Assembly: GCA_017610175.1 (NCBI GenBank)
Contig: JAFCCO010000004.1
Coordinates: forward strand, 18,206 to 82,205
DNA: 64,000 bases
From: Candidatus Iainarchaeum sp.
GTDB lineage: Archaea > Iainarchaeota > Iainarchaeia > Iainarchaeales > GCA-2688035
Direction: 5' to 3'
Position 1 is the first letter of the stretch, and each line of letters starts with the position of its first letter. A program made the translations under genes and the position numbers. This document shows, piece after piece, positions 1 through 8,542 of the stretch. The notes under the pieces were generated by a model that was not told the DNA's origin, did not search any database, and was given only the letters and a program-made list of their open reading frames with translations.

Positions 1-1
1 C

Positions 2-784
2 AGCGGCAAACTTGATGAGATAACCTGTGAGGAAGACAATTACCTTTTGGTGCCCATTCTCGGCAGGGTTGAAACAGACAATATTTCCCTCCCGCTTTTC
101 ACAGTTGTACTCGCCGGCCTGGACGGCTTCAACCCGTGCGCAATCTGGGTTCTAATGTTTTTGCTTTCGCTGCTTATTTACAGCAAGAGCAGAAAGAGAA
201 TCCTTTTCATTGGGGGAATTTTTATTGCAACATCAGGCCTCATCTACTTCCTTTTTATGGCAGCTTGGCTGAACCTCTTCCTGTTTATTGGGTACACTGA
301 AATTATGCGCGTAATTATAGCGCTGATTGCACTCGCGTTCGGCGCAATAAACCTAAAGGACTTCTTTGCGTTCAAGAAGGGGCTTTCCCTGACAATTCCC
401 GACAGTGTAAAGCCAAAGCTTTTCAAAAAAATGCGTGACATAACAACCGCTGAAATGAGCCTTGGACTTGTCCTTACAACAGTTTTCCTCGCAGTATTCG
501 TTAATTTAATTGAGCTTGCATGCACACTTGGACTACCAGCAATTTACACAAGAATTCTTACACTGCAGAACTTCCCACCAATAATCTACTACCTTTACCT
601 TGCGGTGTACAATATTATTTATGTTATTCCACTTGCGATAATTGTCGGGGTGTTTGCGTATACAATGGGTGGAAGAAAGCTCTCTGAAAAAGAGGGTAGG
701 ATTCTAAAACTCGTTTCAGGAGCGTTGATGCTTACACTTGGACTGGTAATGCTTTTCGCACCGGAACTATTGATGTTCAGTTAA
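2..784 (+). CDS. CcdA/DsbD-like redox membrane protein, 5' end cut by window
   Basis: The reading frame is open from the first bases of the window, so the gene starts upstream; a TTG at 47 is only an internal codon. The visible part has about six hydrophobic segments. The first contains the NPCA motif and a middle one contains ELACTLGLP, placing one cysteine in each of two helices, as in CcdA/DsbD proteins that carry electrons across the membrane to extracytoplasmic thiols. The lead-in VPILGRV resembles families in which a glutaredoxin-like domain precedes the CcdA part; that domain would lie outside the window. Its stop overlaps the stop of the convergent next gene. Family assignment is good; the electron acceptor is unknown. 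Confidence 0.75.
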   Translation, partial: SGKLDEITCEEDNYLLVPILGRVETDNISLPLFTVVLAGLDGFNPCAIWVLMFLLSLLIYSKSRKRILFIGGIFIATSGLIYFLFMAAWLNLFLFIGYTEIMRVIIALIALAFGAINLKDFFAFKKGLSLTIPDSVKPKLFKKMRDITTAEMSLGLVLTTVFLAVFVNLIELACTLGLPAIYTRILTLQNFPPIIYYLYLAVYNIIYVIPLAIIVGVFAYTMGGRKLSEKEGRILKLVSGALMLTLGLVMLFAPELLMFS

Positions 785-1518
785 GCAGCCATTCTGGCTT
801 TCAGGATATCAGCGGCAGTAAAAAGCTCTTCTGCCTTGTCCCATATGTTTCGTTTGCTGTAAAATTCACCCGCTGCAGCGTAGGCCCTGACAATTGTTTC
901 AGTAAATTCCTTGTTTTTGGCCGGGCCAGATCCCCTCAAAAGCCTGATTTCAGAATCCCGCGCAAAAGTTTCAAGAAGGCCAGCAACCATCCCGCTTTCC
1001 TTTTTCGGAACCGACGCAACAAGAAAACCAATCAACTGATTGCATTCCCCAAAGTTCTGTTTTCTCATCTTTCGCTTCAGCCTGTCCCACACAGCCAGAG
1101 TGCCGTCACTTAAGGCAAACCCGTGCCCCCTTCCAAACTTTGCCCTTTGCCCGATAAATTTCTCCTCTGCCGCAAGATTAAACTTTATCTTTGCCCTCTC
1201 GGCCTCAATCAATTGGATTACGCGTTTGTTTCTCTTGCCGGTAAATGCGCGGCTCATCAGGTTAGTTAATGCCCTGAACCGTTCTGCTCCACCCTGAGCA
1301 ACCTTTGGAATTGCTGCTATCTGGCGCCTGGCTTCGGCAACGGTTTCAAGCGGAAGCTGTTTTCTTGAAACAATTGGGATGCCACATTTTGCTTTTTGTT
1401 TTCGCCACTGCCTTAGCGAAACCCCTTCAGGCGGTTTGCGCTCCCGCCTTCTTCGCTCGCGTTTTCTTTCAAAAACTTGGGGGGTAATTTTTTTACCTGG
1501 TTTTTTTGGAATGGCCAT
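781..1518 (-). CDS. Hypothetical basic protein, helical
   Basis: I do not recognise this 245-residue protein. The first 50 residues are extremely rich in Arg and Lys, including a run of alternating R/E, followed by a predominantly helical body with no membrane segment or signal peptide. The C-terminal 60 residues (AYAAAGEFYSKRNIWDKAEELFTAA) look like a TPR-type helical pair. The ATG at 1518 is chosen over an upstream TTG because a GGAG lies just before it. The basic N-terminus suggests nucleic-acid or ribosome binding, which is inference. It converges on the preceding gene with overlapping stop codons. Confidence 0.6.
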   Translation of the reverse strand: MAIPKKPGKKITPQVFERKRERRRRERKPPEGVSLRQWRKQKAKCGIPIVSRKQLPLETVAEARRQIAAIPKVAQGGAERFRALTNLMSRAFTGKRNKRVIQLIEAERAKIKFNLAAEEKFIGQRAKFGRGHGFALSDGTLAVWDRLKRKMRKQNFGECNQLIGFLVASVPKKESGMVAGLLETFARDSEIRLLRGSGPAKNKEFTETIVRAYAAAGEFYSKRNIWDKAEELFTAADILKARMAA

Positions 1519-1581
1519 GTTCTCCAAAAAAATAATGGCGTTAGCTTGTATTTAACACTTTGCAGTTTTCGCAAAACCGCT

Positions 1582-2331
1582 TTAAAAGAATTTGTCTATT
1601 GTTGCCTGTTTCTTTTCAATGCCCTTTATTTTCGCCTTTGGATTGCCTATTTCAAACTCAAAGTTGTAGAATTCAAGACCGTTGTTCTGCAAAAGCTCCA
1701 TTGCATTCTTACCAATGCTTGGTGCAAGAAGGAGCCCGCGGCAGTTCTTTCCCTTTATTTTGGAGGCCTGCTGGACATACCTCTTAAGCTGCATGACCGC
1801 ATTGTAATCTGCCTGGCGTCTCTTAAGCTCAATTACAACAATATTCCCTTTGGCGTCCTCTGCCAAAATGTCCACAACCCCTTTTCTGAAAACCTCTTCC
1901 TGATTAAGCGGTTTTAGGCCTGGTTCCAAAAAAGAAAGGTCCTGCATTAGTTCATCACTTAGCTCGCGCTCTGAACCAAACAGCCGCAAATCAGCGGATT
2001 CCCTTATTGGATACGAGTGCAAACCGTCAACCGAGTAAAGCAGAACCTTTATTGTTTCCTTTGGATTTGTTTTCTTTGCCTGAAGCACAAGTGCAGAATC
2101 TTCAATGTTGCATGAAATGCGTGCGTCCATCATATAATTGGTCGGGCGCAGCAGCCTGTTTTGGTGAATTGCAATTGAATTGTCTCCCTTGATTAAAAGA
2201 AGCCTTTTCCCGCACGGAAGCTTGGATGCAGCCCTACCCCAGTATTCAACATAGCACTCTCCAATAACCATTAGCATGTCCTTTCGGGAGATTGCCTCCG
2301 CTATCTGTTTCTGAGCCTGCTCCAACCGCAT
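1582..2331 (-). CDS. nucS: Endonuclease NucS (EndoMS), mismatch-cleaving
   Basis: NucS/EndoMS is a DNA endonuclease that cuts branched or mismatched DNA and works with the sliding clamp. The 249-residue length is normal for the family. The C-terminal half has the RecB-like nuclease core: GVVDILAED, then IVVIELKRR, then the AVMQLKRYV helix, supplying the Asp, Glu-x-Lys and Gln residues of the active site. The last eight residues, QATIDKFF, match the PCNA-interacting consensus QxxIxxFF. This enzyme is found in many archaea and actinobacteria that lack MutS/MutL. The gene starts with ATG and stands alone between a convergent and a divergent neighbour. Confidence 0.92.
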   Translation of the reverse strand: MRLEQAQKQIAEAISRKDMLMVIGECYVEYWGRAASKLPCGKRLLLIKGDNSIAIHQNRLLRPTNYMMDARISCNIEDSALVLQAKKTNPKETIKVLLYSVDGLHSYPIRESADLRLFGSERELSDELMQDLSFLEPGLKPLNQEEVFRKGVVDILAEDAKGNIVVIELKRRQADYNAVMQLKRYVQQASKIKGKNCRGLLLAPSIGKNAMELLQNNGLEFYNFEFEIGNPKAKIKGIEKKQATIDKFF

Positions 2332-2385
2332 GATATAAGGGATGGGGCAAAGATTTAATAAAAAGAAAGCCGTTTTTAATTGCGA

Positions 2386-2664
2386 ATGGATGCAACTGAT
2401 TTTGCGATAGGAATTGCCCTTGTTGGAATTATTGTGTGGGTGTCGATTATTGCACTCAACCTTAACGTAGCCAGTGCGGAGATTGCAGACCTGTATGTGC
2501 TCACAGCCCTTAACAAGCCGTTGATTTCAGTGGAAGAGGCTTGCCCAATTCAGGGTGGCTTTGAGCTTGTTGAGCCAAAAGGGTTTGATGCAGCACCGTA
2601 CTATATCCTGTCGGGAAGAAATGATTTCAACCAGACTTACTTCTGCTTTTATAGGAAGACCTAG
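2386..2664 (+). CDS. Small membrane-anchored hypothetical protein
   Basis: A 92-residue protein with one N-terminal hydrophobic helix (FAIGIALVGIIVWVSIIALN) and a short, probably extracytoplasmic domain with two cysteines. I do not recognise a family. The ATG at 2386 is preferred over a TTG two codons earlier. It is divergent from nucS and ends in a four-base overlap with the stop of the convergent DUF4346 gene. Confidence 0.5.
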   Translation: MDATDFAIGIALVGIIVWVSIIALNLNVASAEIADLYVLTALNKPLISVEEACPIQGGFELVEPKGFDAAPYYILSGRNDFNQTYFCFYRKT

Positions 2665-2984
2665 CGCTGAATGTACTTTGTGCCGGATTCAAGGCAGTTT
2701 TTTGCAATCTCAAGCTCTGATGCAATATACCCCATGTGCTCCAGGCCAACAAGCTTTCTGGACGTAATTTCCTTAATCATTTTCTCAATATTGGTTCCCC
2801 TGAATTCAACTGCCATTTTGTGGCTGTTGTTAACAAAGCCACAGCAAACCAGCCCGTTCTCCAGCTTTACCAAAAAATAGCCGTTGGGGTCCTGCCTCCA
2901 GGGAAATTCAAGGGAGTCAACCTCCACAATTTCCCTGTCCTTTGGAATATCAACCGGGTGTGATGGGCATTTTGTATCTGCCAT
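2661..2984 (-). CDS. DUF4346 family protein
   Basis: The 107 residues from the chosen start contain WRQDPNGYFLVKL, a central strand-rich part and the C-terminal EHMGYIASELEIAKNCLESGTKYIQ helix, the pattern of DUF4346, an uncharacterised domain seen alone or fused to thymidylate-synthase-like proteins in archaea. The ATG at 2984 is chosen because GAGTGGTAA lies upstream and because longer versions would run back into the M24 peptidase gene, which ends 36 bases before. It is probably cotranscribed with that peptidase. The function is unknown; no catalytic motif is evident apart from one CC pair. Confidence 0.65.
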   Translation of the reverse strand: MADTKCPSHPVDIPKDREIVEVDSLEFPWRQDPNGYFLVKLENGLVCCGFVNNSHKMAVEFRGTNIEKMIKEITSRKLVGLEHMGYIASELEIAKNCLESGTKYIQR

Positions 2985-3019
2985 AAAATTACCACTCAAC
3001 AATTTCCGCAAAACAATAT

Positions 3020-4090
3020 TCACCGCAAAGGAATTAATTCTTTTGGCGCAGAACTCAGTTTTCTGCACTTTCTCTTTCCAATCACCACATCGTCCTCAAT
3101 TCTTACCCCAAAACCCCTGAGGTAAACCCCTGGTTCCACCGTCAAAACCATCTTGTTCAGCATGTGCTCCTTTGATTCCGGAATAAATCCCGCAGGCGAA
3201 TCATGCACATTCAGGCCAAGGCCGTGGCCCATTCCGTGAATTAATTCCTGCCCCGCATTTCTTTTGAGGAATGAGGAAACCTGCTCGAACACATTTCCCG
3301 CAGAAATTCCCTCAACGCACAGCGCTTCACCAAGGCTTTTTGCCTCGTAAACTATGTTGTAGAGGTCGCGCTGTGCCCTGGTCGGCTTTCCAACGGAGAA
3401 AACCCTTGTAAGGTCCCCGCAGTATCCCTTGAACTTTGCGCCGCAGTCGATTAGCACAGGCCCCTTTGTTATTTTGGAATCATTGGGAAAGTGGTGCGGA
3501 AAAGAGGAATGCCTTCCTGAAGCAACAATCACGGGAAATGCTATGTTGTCCTTGCTTTTTTCCCGAAGCCTAAATTCTATTTCAAGCGCAAGCTTTCTTT
3601 CAGTCATTCCTTTTCTGAAAAAGGAGGGCACTTTGCCCAGAACCCTTTCGGTTATGCGCGCGGCCTTTGCAATCCTTTCAATCTCCCACTTTTCCTTGAT
3701 TGCCCGCACTTTGGACAACTGTTCTGAAACATCCACAAACCTTTTTCCGGGAAGTGCCTTTTTGAGGCGCTTGAGCATTGCTGCAGGGTAAAGCGACATG
3801 TTTATTCCAATTCTTTTCCCGTCGAGTTCGCGGTTTAGAATTGCCTCCATCTCGCGCCTTTTCTTAACGGTTTTGATTCTAATGTTTTTTCTTTTAATTT
3901 CAGGATCCAAAACTGTGCGAACCAAAAGGGGCTTTCTTTTGGGGGCAAGAAAGAGGACGTTGTTGTCAATTTTTCCGGGCGCGATTCCCGAGAAATAAAA
4001 GAGTGACGGCTCAAACCCGCTGGGGAATGTGCGCAGCAGGATTTTGTCTACGCCTGTCTCGCTAAACAGCTGTTTTATTTTTTGCTTCAT
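3020..4090 (-). CDS. pepQ: M24 family aminopeptidase (Xaa-Pro dipeptidase type)
   Basis: A cytoplasmic metallopeptidase of the pita-bread fold that releases or splits residues next to proline. The 356 residues comprise an N-terminal creatinase-like domain (about 1-125) and a C-terminal catalytic domain. The metal ligands are visible: Asp in LIDCGAKFKGYCGD (two Asp), His in HGMGHGLGLNVHD, Glu in TVEPGVY and Glu in RIEDDVV. It overlaps the stop of the upstream M29 gene (TAATG), so the two peptidases are translationally coupled and probably work in peptide turnover. Whether it is strictly Xaa-Pro specific cannot be told from sequence. Confidence 0.85.
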   Translation of the reverse strand: MKQKIKQLFSETGVDKILLRTFPSGFEPSLFYFSGIAPGKIDNNVLFLAPKRKPLLVRTVLDPEIKRKNIRIKTVKKRREMEAILNRELDGKRIGINMSLYPAAMLKRLKKALPGKRFVDVSEQLSKVRAIKEKWEIERIAKAARITERVLGKVPSFFRKGMTERKLALEIEFRLREKSKDNIAFPVIVASGRHSSFPHHFPNDSKITKGPVLIDCGAKFKGYCGDLTRVFSVGKPTRAQRDLYNIVYEAKSLGEALCVEGISAGNVFEQVSSFLKRNAGQELIHGMGHGLGLNVHDSPAGFIPESKEHMLNKMVLTVEPGVYLRGFGVRIEDDVVIGKRKCRKLSSAPKELIPLR

Positions 4091-5865
4091 TAGACCACGA
4101 GGTTTCCCTTGCGCATTATCCAGATAATTTCTTTTTTGGGGGTTTCAACCCAGATGTCAACCTTCTGCCTTGGGCAGTTGAGGACAATGTCACTGTGGTA
4201 TGTTGTTTCGCGGCTTGGCTCATAACCGGAACCAAGGGCGATGTGCATCATTTTTGCAATCTTCTCGGTTTCAATCAGGTAGCGTGAAAGCTTTGCCTTT
4301 GGGTTTGTGTTTATGGCAAACTCGCCGACCATATCAAAGTTCCTGCGGTAAGTGTTAATTATGCTTTTCGGGGTGCTCTTGCTTTTTGCAAGGATGTTAA
4401 TCATTTTCTTGGCCTCGCTTTTTCTTTTTTTAAGCGCGGCAAGAATTTTCTTCGGGCCTGAAACAACGCGGTACTTGCCATCCTTGATTTTTACAACCAG
4501 GGGATTTTTGTTCCCAATCACATAACTTTGGTCAACGTTGATTACCACATCCCCAATGTATGTCCCGTTCAGCCCGTAAGGGGTCCAGAAAACCTCCCCG
4601 CCGGGAAAGTTTCCGTAGCGCCCGCTTTTCATCTTGAATATTCCGGCCGACTCGTGCGGAGTGCTTGGGTTTACCTCTATGTCCGAGCCAAGCACAGGGC
4701 TTTTTTTCTCAAGAATTCTTGTAAGGTCAACTGTAAGTTCGGTTCTGCCCTGCTTTATTTCCTTTCCGCGAACAAACAGGGTCTTGCCTTTCTTTACAAT
4801 TGACGCAATCTTCTGGTCAATCTTTCTTAACTTGTAATAATCGATGTAGCATGTGCGAATAAAGCTTTCAAGCGGAAGCGTTCCGGTTATTGCAAACCTT
4901 GTTTGCGGTTCCCTGTTATCTATTTTGGTTTGTTCATACCAAAACGGCTTGAGGAACATTGTCCCGGGACCCTGCCACCTGCTTTTCCTGTTGGGGGTGG
5001 GGTATCCTATGGTCATTCCAAAAAAGTGCTTGCCGCCATAGCCCCTGCCGCTTACGCCAAACGCCGCCTGGTTTGGCTTGAGCTTTTCAAAGCGCATGAG
5101 TTTTGAAAGCTTTTTGAATTTTTTGAAAACAGGCTCGTTTATGTTCTTGTCATATTCGCAGCCAACAAGAGTTGATGAAAGGTCTGAAATGCGGTTCATT
5201 TTTTCAAGCTGTGACATTTTTGCAGTGCTTGAGCCAAGTGAAATCCTGGTGCATTTCTTTTTTGCGGCAATGGCCATTGCCCGGCCTATAACAAAATTGT
5301 CGAGGTAGTCATCCAGGGGGAGAAGAAGGTCCTTTTTTGTGGGAATCAATTCAAAGGAAACCGAGAAGCGTTCGCGTTTCTTGAGGGCATAGCCCTGTTC
5401 AAGGATGCGTCTGCATGTGGCAAGGGTTTCTTTCCACTTTCTTTTCTTGAACCACTTGAGTTCAAAGCCAAGCTCCCGCTCATCAAAGAAAAAATGCTTT
5501 CCTGAAGCCGTTATTAGGTGGTCGGGGGCCTTGAAAAGCTTTTCAAAGTACTTGCTTTTCGATTTTTTGTTAACTTCCTTAATGAATTCGTCCAACGCCT
5601 TCTTCTTTTGCCCTTCATCCAAAAGATAGGTGAGCCAAGTGCGCTTTAGGGCCTCAAGGCTCTCGCTTTTCTTGTCTATTACAAACAGGTTCATTTCCGC
5701 GCCCAGCTCGTGGATTGCACGGCTTAGGGGCGCAACAGAGTAGAATGCCTTTTCATTTGAGATTGGAAACTCCACAAGGCAAAGCTGTCCCTTTTTCAGC
5801 CTGCCTTTAAGGCCGTGCTTGTATGCCGCAACAGCTTTTCCAAACGCTTTTTGCCTGTATTTCAC
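4090..5865 (-). CDS. M29 (thermophilic aminopeptidase) family protein, long form
   Basis: The C-terminal third has the M29 pattern: FPGGEVFWTP, then GEFAINTNP, HIALGSGY and YHSDIVL, which supply the two Glu, two His and Asp metal ligands of AmpS-type aminopeptidases. At 591 residues it is well above the roughly 400 of the characterised enzymes; the extra sequence is at the N-terminus and in a middle insert. It is coupled to the M24 gene downstream, making a two-enzyme exopeptidase operon. An N-terminal stretch around LCLVEFPISNEKAFYSVAPLSRAI resembles the Rossmann-like N-domain of the family. Confidence 0.78.
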   Translation of the reverse strand: MKYRQKAFGKAVAAYKHGLKGRLKKGQLCLVEFPISNEKAFYSVAPLSRAIHELGAEMNLFVIDKKSESLEALKRTWLTYLLDEGQKKKALDEFIKEVNKKSKSKYFEKLFKAPDHLITASGKHFFFDERELGFELKWFKKRKWKETLATCRRILEQGYALKKRERFSVSFELIPTKKDLLLPLDDYLDNFVIGRAMAIAAKKKCTRISLGSSTAKMSQLEKMNRISDLSSTLVGCEYDKNINEPVFKKFKKLSKLMRFEKLKPNQAAFGVSGRGYGGKHFFGMTIGYPTPNRKSRWQGPGTMFLKPFWYEQTKIDNREPQTRFAITGTLPLESFIRTCYIDYYKLRKIDQKIASIVKKGKTLFVRGKEIKQGRTELTVDLTRILEKKSPVLGSDIEVNPSTPHESAGIFKMKSGRYGNFPGGEVFWTPYGLNGTYIGDVVINVDQSYVIGNKNPLVVKIKDGKYRVVSGPKKILAALKKRKSEAKKMINILAKSKSTPKSIINTYRRNFDMVGEFAINTNPKAKLSRYLIETEKIAKMMHIALGSGYEPSRETTYHSDIVLNCPRQKVDIWVETPKKEIIWIMRKGNLVV

Positions 5866-5876
5866 AGTAAAAACCC

Positions 5877-6041
5877 TTATTTTTTCTTCAACAGCGGAAG
5901 GCCTGTTATAGTGTTTTCAACAACAAGGTAACCCTCGGGAAGATCAATTCCTTCCTCCGGCTTCTTTGAAAAGAAAAACAGTTTTCCCCTTTGGTGCAGG
6001 TAATATGTTTTCCCTCTGCTGTTCTCGTGTTCGTATCCCAT
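5877..6041 (-). CDS. Small conserved archaeal protein, about 54 residues
   Basis: The peptide begins MGYEHENSRGKTYYLHQRG and ends TGLPLLKKK. It resembles short archaeal proteins of unknown role with a YYLH..GK.FFFSK...GIDLPEGY core, predicted as a small beta structure. The ATG at 6041 is chosen because a perfect GGAGGT sits eight bases upstream; longer versions would start inside the leader. It lies 11 bases upstream of the M29 gene on the same strand, so it is probably the first gene of that operon. Confidence 0.6.
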   Translation of the reverse strand: MGYEHENSRGKTYYLHQRGKLFFFSKKPEEGIDLPEGYLVVENTITGLPLLKKK

Positions 6042-6120
6042 AAAAAAAACCTCCGAAAAAACACTCAATATAATTAGCCTGTTTCAATTATTAAACCTTT
6101 TCCCACTTCAAAACAATTGG

Positions 6121-7206
6121 ATGAAACGCACACTGGAAGCAAGGTTCAAAGATTTTTGCCTTGGTTTGAGCAAGAAGGATCGGGTCGCAGTACTGCACCA
6201 TTCGGATCCGGACGGATTTTGTTCAGGGCTTATTGTGATGAAAGCCATTGAAAAGCTTTCGGGAAAAAAACCTGTTCACATCGCACATTATGAGTATGCA
6301 AATGAAAAGCAGGCGCGTGAATTTGCGCGCGCAGTCAAAAAGAAAAAGCTCAACAAACTTGTTCTCGTGGATATTGCAATTGACGGAGACATTCAGCGCA
6401 AAAGAATCATCAAGCCTTTTGACCGTGCGCTGATTCTTGACCACCACAAAATTTATGAGGACTTAAACAGCGAAAAAGTTGTTTTTCTGAAGGCCGGGTG
6501 GTTTTCAAAAAAGGACCCTGCACAGTATGCATGCAGCAAATTCTGCTTTGACATGTTTGGAAAGGTAACAAATGTTAGCGCGTTCGACTGGGTGGCCTGT
6601 GTTGGAATTCTCGGGGACATGGGCTTTGAAAGCTGGAAAAGCTTTGTGAAGAAAACAATGGTGAAAAGAAAACTTAAGCTTGACCAGCTTAATTTCCTTC
6701 TCGAAATGATTGCGGCAACCGAGGTTATGGCCGGAAACAGGATGAACTCCCTGCTTAATGAATTCTACAAGGCAAAAAACCCAAAGTCACTGCTCAAAAG
6801 CAGCTTTGTAAAATATATCAAGGCAGTGAGGTGTGAAAGGGACCAGCTTGTTGCGGGCTTTGACAAAAGGGCAGAATACATCCCTGAAGTCGATTTGTTT
6901 GTTTACGAATTTGTGGTGAAAAGAGACGGAATCAAAAGCTATGTCGTGAACGAAATAAGCCAGATTCACCCGAACACAAATGTTGTTGTTATACAGGATT
7001 CAAAACGCGGGGACTTAAGAATAAGCGCAAGAAGGCAGGATTACAAGGTTAGGATGAATGAGCTAATGGAGAAGTCAATTCACGGAATTCCAAAATCAAA
7101 CGCAGGCGGGCACATTCCTGCGGCTGCCGCAAGAATTCCAAAAAAGTTTAGGGCAAAGTTTCGCGCAAATATGATTAAGGTTTTGAAGAAAATGAAAAAA
7201 AAGTAG
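6121..7206 (+). CDS. DHH/DHHA1 family phosphoesterase (RecJ-like)
   Basis: A cytoplasmic Mn-dependent phosphoesterase. The DHH domain shows HHSDPDGFCSG near residues 24-34, LVLVDIAID, and ALILDHHKIYED (the DHH signature), and the C-terminal DHHA1 domain carries AGGHIPAAAARI, the GGH motif that closes the substrate site. Proteins of this architecture include archaeal RecJ/GAN nucleases that associate with the replisome and oligoribonucleases acting on very short RNA; the sequence alone does not separate these. It is divergent from the peptidase operon and convergent with PolX. Confidence 0.85.
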   Translation: MKRTLEARFKDFCLGLSKKDRVAVLHHSDPDGFCSGLIVMKAIEKLSGKKPVHIAHYEYANEKQAREFARAVKKKKLNKLVLVDIAIDGDIQRKRIIKPFDRALILDHHKIYEDLNSEKVVFLKAGWFSKKDPAQYACSKFCFDMFGKVTNVSAFDWVACVGILGDMGFESWKSFVKKTMVKRKLKLDQLNFLLEMIAATEVMAGNRMNSLLNEFYKAKNPKSLLKSSFVKYIKAVRCERDQLVAGFDKRAEYIPEVDLFVYEFVVKRDGIKSYVVNEISQIHPNTNVVVIQDSKRGDLRISARRQDYKVRMNELMEKSIHGIPKSNAGGHIPAAAARIPKKFRAKFRANMIKVLKKMKKK

Positions 7207-7208
7207 TT

Positions 7209-8162
7209 TTAGCCCCTTACTTCCCTTTTTTGCGGCTCAACAAATTTCATTCCAAGCGCCTTGAAAACCTCTTCCTCGGTTTTGCCTGCAACAACTTCCT
7301 CGCCCCTAAACAGGCCGTACTCATTTAGCTTAAGCCCTTTTTTGATTGCAATTCTTCTTATGGATATGTTAAACTGCTTGCTGCCGGTAAAATAAAGAAG
7401 GGCCGCTCCCCACTGCTCGGGCTTTACCGCACGAAGGTCAACCTGAATCCCTTCGCCTGTCCTAATGCTTGACTTTGTGGACCCCTTCATTATAACCTCT
7501 GAAACAGGCTTTAGTGAAGTGAAAAGGTCCATCACTTTCTTCGGCTTGGTTGTTGAAACAAGAACATCCACGTCCCCGATTGTTGGTTTCATTCTGCGAA
7601 CCGAACCCGCAATCTCAATTCGTTTTACGGCCCTGCTTTTTTGCATCGCCGACTTGAATGTTTTGGCCGTTGCAATCGCTTCGGCAAGGGGAATTCTCCC
7701 GCCTGACTCCGCAATCGCGATGTTTTTCAAAATCTGTGCCTCACTTTTCTCACCAAAGCCCTCAAGCCCGCTTATCTTGTGCTGCTCTGCCGCTTTCTTC
7801 AAAGACTCAATGTCTTTGACCCCAAGCTTTTCAAAGAGAATCTTTATTTTTCTTGGGCCAAGCCCTGGAACGCGATTGAGTGAAGCAATGTCAACCCCTG
7901 ATTTTTTGCGAAGCTTGGCAAGGCTCTCCACCGCCCCTGTTTCAATGAACTCAATTATTTTTTGGGCGAGCGCCTTTCCAACCCCTGGAATTGCTTCAAG
8001 CGCCTTTTCTCCACCGCGCTTGTAAATTAGTTCAACCGGCTCGGGAATGTTTTGCAGGTTAATTGCCGCAGTGCGGTAAGCTCGCGGTTTCCACGCAACA
8101 TTCTGCATTTCAAGAATGTCGGCTATTTCAAAAAATATTTTTGCTAAAGCCTCATTTAGCAT
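7209..8162 (-). CDS. polX: Family X DNA polymerase without PHP domain
   Basis: A repair polymerase of the Pol beta family. An N-terminal 8-kDa-like domain (1-90) has a helix-hairpin-helix, AIPGVGKALAQKI; a second one, VPGLGPRKIKILFEKL, lies near 98-113. The palm shows GSVRRMKPTIGDVDV with catalytic Asp197 and Asp199 and the third Asp242 in IQVDLRAV. GAALLYFTGSKQFNISIR is the conserved thumb segment. Bacterial PolX enzymes have about 570 residues with a C-terminal PHP exonuclease; here the protein stops at 317, so that proofreading domain is absent. It converges on the DHH gene with two bases between the stops. Confidence 0.9.
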   Translation of the reverse strand: MLNEALAKIFFEIADILEMQNVAWKPRAYRTAAINLQNIPEPVELIYKRGGEKALEAIPGVGKALAQKIIEFIETGAVESLAKLRKKSGVDIASLNRVPGLGPRKIKILFEKLGVKDIESLKKAAEQHKISGLEGFGEKSEAQILKNIAIAESGGRIPLAEAIATAKTFKSAMQKSRAVKRIEIAGSVRRMKPTIGDVDVLVSTTKPKKVMDLFTSLKPVSEVIMKGSTKSSIRTGEGIQVDLRAVKPEQWGAALLYFTGSKQFNISIRRIAIKKGLKLNEYGLFRGEEVVAGKTEEEVFKALGMKFVEPQKREVRG

Positions 8163-8202
8163 AATGCAAAACCAAGGGGTTTTTTTGTATTAAATTATTG
8201 CC

Positions 8203-8472
8203 TTAATCAAATGCCTTCCTTTTTTCGAAGGTTTCCGCACACTTCAGGCTGCAGAAGCTGACCATTTTCCCGTTAATTTCCCTTTCAACTATGTGGGCAA
8301 GGTCTATTTGCTTTTTGCAGGCATTGCACTCAACCCACTTTGTGTCCTCATACCCTTCCATAAAACCCGCTTCCGCAGGGGTTATTTCACTGTCGTCAAG
8401 CTGGTCCTCTCGCTCTTCCTTGTTGTAAATGTTTTCGTCCGGGGCTTCCTCTTCCCTTTTTTTATCAGTCAT
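8203..8472 (-). CDS. Small acidic zinc-finger protein
   Basis: An 89-residue protein with an acidic disordered first half (DDSEITPAEAGFMEGYED) and a C-terminal treble-clef-like finger: CNAC followed about 25 residues later by FCSLKCAETF. This spacing resembles TRASH/MYM-type fingers that bind zinc or other metals. A strong GAGGAGG precedes the ATG. It sits 40 bases upstream of polX on the same strand. The function is unknown; a metal-sensing or protein-adaptor role is only suggested by the finger. Confidence 0.6.
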   Translation of the reverse strand: MTDKKREEEAPDENIYNKEEREDQLDDSEITPAEAGFMEGYEDTKWVECNACKKQIDLAHIVEREINGKMVSFCSLKCAETFEKRKAFD

Positions 8473-8542
8473 TTCAATTCCTCCTCAAAATATGATTAGG
8501 TACAAATAGTTAATAAAAAGGGTTTGTGGTTTAATAAAGCTT

